NCBI GenBank assembly: GCA_018830385.1
Contig: JAHJSO010000201.1
Span: forward strand, 1-7,239
Source: Elusimicrobiota bacterium
GTDB lineage: Bacteria; Elusimicrobiota; Endomicrobiia; CG1-02-37-114; JAHJSO01
Length of the DNA: 7,239 bases
Direction: 5' to 3'
The position numbers and the translations under genes were made by a program. Positions 5,791 to 7,239 of this stretch are shown piece by piece; the stretch's first letter is position 1, and every line of letters starts with the position of its first letter. Under the pieces are notes generated by a model, which searched no databases, was not told the DNA's origin, and saw nothing but the letters and a program-made list of their open reading frames with translations.

Positions 5791-5811
5791 TCGGGCTTAA
5801 TCGCAACACAT

Positions 5812-6084
5812 TCATTTTATATCTAAAAGCACCCTTGTATTCAGGGCTTTCGCTATATTCTTTAATGTAATAATGGAAATATTCTCCCGGCCGCTTTCTA
5901 TCCGTGAAATCAACTGCTGGGACACTTTCAGTTTTTTGGCAAACTGTTTTTGTGTTAACCCTTTTTGATTCCTTATGCCCTTAATTCTGTCGCCGATACT
6001 TTTACACAGTTCGTCAATGGCTGCGGGTTTTTTCTTGTTGTTATTTATTTGGGTGAAGTTTCTTTCAGATTTAATTATAGACAT
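5812..6084 (-). CDS. XRE-family helix-turn-helix regulator (possible antitoxin)
   Basis: 90 residues from the ATG at 6084. After a polar N-terminal 22 residues, the XRE/HTH_3 domain runs about 30-87: GDRIKGIRNQKGLTQKQFAKKL, then the recognition helix VSQQLISRIESG, then ISIITLKNIAKALNTRVLLDI. Such one-domain proteins act as repressors or type II antitoxins. The open frame extends 21 codons upstream to a TTG, but the ATG is preferred; GAGGG lies 11 nt upstream and can pair with CCTC beside the ATG, so upstream translation may help expose it. No recognisable RelE/HigB-type toxin is present; the overlapping small upstream ORF is the only partner candidate. No terminator is clear before the next promoter. 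Confidence 0.85.
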   Translation of the reverse strand: MSIIKSERNFTQINNNKKKPAAIDELCKSIGDRIKGIRNQKGLTQKQFAKKLKVSQQLISRIESGRENISIITLKNIAKALNTRVLLDIK

Positions 6085-6196
6085 GAGGACATTTTCCCTC
6101 GCATTTTGAAACTTTTGAAGACAAAAACAGAGTAAAATTTGGTGCAAATTCCTTATGCATTACCTTAAGTTTTAACTCTTGTAATCCGATTTTCAT
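6071..6196 (-). CDS. Small Cys-containing ORF overlapping the XRE gene
   Basis: 41 residues from the ATG at 6196 (43 if the ATG at 6202 is used), beginning MKIGLQELKLKV and ending SKVSKCEGKCPHVYN. AGGA lies 5 nt before the ATG at 6196. Its stop falls 14 nt inside the XRE gene in another frame. The CEGKC-PH end could bind a metal, but this is only a pattern. I do not recognise a family. It may be a small partner of the regulator, a leader peptide, or a remnant of a longer gene. Confidence 0.4.
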   Translation of the reverse strand: MKIGLQELKLKVMHKEFAPNFTLFLSSKVSKCEGKCPHVYN

Positions 6197-6272
6197 CTCC
6201 ATCCTGTTATATGTCCTGTACCATCTTATTAAGCCGGGGATGGGGCGGTTCGGGGTGTCTCAGGCGATAAGC

Positions 6273-6303
6273 GGTTTCGGGTGACGGGGATATCGCGGCG
6301 GAA
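6273..6303. repeat. 31-bp direct repeat, copy 2
   Basis: Identical to 5286-5316. It lies in the intergenic stretch between ychF and the small ORF. The rest of that stretch (6203-6272 and 6304-6358) shows no gene, terminator or convincing promoter; only a TATAAC box without a -35 is seen at 6211-6206. Confidence 0.85.
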
Positions 6304-6358
6304 AGCAGGTTAGACGATGCGAGGTTTGGACAAGACGGCGCGTGGCTGGGCGCTGCTC

Positions 6359-7239
6359 TCATCCCTGCTGGAACTTTATCTTTATTATGTCGCCGTCCTG
6401 GACGGCGTATTCTTTCCCGACGGTTTTAATGAGGCCATGTTCAGCCAGCGCCTTTTCAGAGCCAACCTTTTCAATCTGGCTGAATCCGTAAACATCGGCC
6501 TTTATGAAGCCCTTTTCCATGTCGGAGTGAATCTTCCCTGCGGCCTGTCGGACGCCCATGCCGGACGGCACGCTCCAGGCGCTGACCTCGGTGCCGACCA
6601 CCGTGTAGAAGGTTATCAGGCCGAGCAGGCGGGACGCCATGCGGACCATCTCCGGGATTTGCGTTTCATAGCGGAACTCCCTGCAGAAATCCCCCCTCTC
6701 CGACGGGTCAATCCTGTTGAGTTCATATTCCATCTGGACGTTCATCATGATAAAGTCGGATTTTTTAATCTCCCTGACGAACCTTCCGGTTTCAGGGTCT
6801 GTTTGCGGGGCGTCATCGTCGGTATTGAAAACGTACAATGTCTTTTTAAAAGTAAGGAAGTTGTATTCTGATAAGGATTGAGCGTCAAGGCCGGGTGCAT
6901 CCCTCAAAGGGACGCCCGTATTGAGGACCTCGTACGCCTTTTGTAAAATATCCGATTTTATTTTTGCTTCTTTCAGCCCGCACCGCGCCTGCCCCTGAAA
7001 TTTCTCACGGGCGTTGTTCAACTGCTCAATGTCGGAGAGTATCATTTCCGTTTCAATAATCTCTATTTCTTCGCGCGGGTTGATGCCTGTTATGGAGTTT
7101 GCAACCCTGTCGTTCTTAAACGCCCTGACGACCTGCAGGACTGCGTTAACGTCCCTTATGTGCGAAAGGAATTTGTTGCCGAGCCCCTGACCCGTGTGAG
7201 CGCCCTTAACCAGTCCCGCGATGTCAACGAATTTTATGG
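6359..7239 (-). CDS. ychF: Ribosome-binding ATPase YchF (N-terminus cut by window end)
   Basis: Obg-family P-loop NTPase that prefers ATP and associates with ribosomes. 292 residues are visible of about 360; the start, P-loop (G1) and most of the switch region lie beyond the edge. The visible part opens at KFVDIAGLVKGAHTGQGLG, the G3 (DxxG) region, followed by FLSHIRDVNAVLQVVRAF. The G4 position reads NTDD (residue 138 of the visible part) where YchF usually has NxxE. The C-terminal TGS domain is complete: ITFYTVVGTEVSAWSVPSG, QAAGKIHSDMEKGFIKA and VQDGDIIKIKF. The frame is intact to a TGA stop. ychF normally neighbours rpsF; here an island separates them. Confidence 0.96.
   Translation of the reverse strand, partial: IKFVDIAGLVKGAHTGQGLGNKFLSHIRDVNAVLQVVRAFKNDRVANSITGINPREEIEIIETEMILSDIEQLNNAREKFQGQARCGLKEAKIKSDILQKAYEVLNTGVPLRDAPGLDAQSLSEYNFLTFKKTLYVFNTDDDAPQTDPETGRFVREIKKSDFIMMNVQMEYELNRIDPSERGDFCREFRYETQIPEMVRMASRLLGLITFYTVVGTEVSAWSVPSGMGVRQAAGKIHSDMEKGFIKADVYGFSQIEKVGSEKALAEHGLIKTVGKEYAVQDGDIIKIKFQQG

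Noticed and set aside
6317..6871. Plus-strand frame of 184 codons
   Set aside because: Fully antisense to ychF, which is unmistakable; no ribosome site or known domain. Other plus-strand frames over alr, rplI, ssb and rpsF are rejected for the same reason.

Overview
The window is bacterial chromosome with two conserved core blocks, all on the minus strand, separated by an accessory stretch of about 2.1 kb. No 16S or other phylogenetic marker RNA is present, so the host can only be guessed. The core proteins look like those of an uncultivated Gram-negative-type lineage (Omnitrophota, Elusimicrobiota or Nitrospirota-like). The palindromic TGTCATTGCGAG repeat family, which I recall from such genomes, fits but does not prove this. 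Sigma-70-type promoters and GGAGG ribosome binding sites are clear throughout.

Right end (6359-7239): the C-terminal four fifths of ychF, running off the edge. Left half (1-4225): the classic operon rpsF - ssb - rpsR - rplI - dnaB - alr, transcribed right to left from a strong promoter at 4196-4225 with a roughly 100-nt structured leader. The rpsF/ssb and dnaB/alr junctions are 4-nt ATGA overlaps. alr is cut by the window start. A cluster of three palindromic repeats sits inside the operon between rplI and dnaB. The operon couples ribosomal subunit proteins (S6, S18, L9) to replication (SSB, DnaB) and cell-wall D-alanine supply.

Middle (about 4232-6358): in many bacteria ychF lies directly before rpsF. 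Here the junction is opened by an A+T-richer island holding, in transcription order (right to left): one copy of a 31-bp direct repeat; a small cysteine-containing ORF overlapping an XRE-type HTH regulator; a near-consensus promoter; an operator-like array of three TATTACACC half-sites; a winged-helix protein whose C-terminus has been replaced by a metallo-beta-lactamase-like fragment and the second copy of the 31-bp repeat; a perfect consensus promoter (TTGACA-N17-TATAAT) followed about 165 nt later by a strong intrinsic terminator (a candidate small RNA or attenuated leader); two small ORFs; and a complete ORF6N-domain (phage antirepressor-like) gene. Start/stop overlaps suggest the last three ORFs are translationally coupled. 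The mixture of regulators, fragments and repeats looks like debris of mobile or phage-derived DNA with some active transcription units left in it.

The most interesting unexplained element is the promoter-RNA-terminator unit at 5072-5275. I do not recognise its RNA family.
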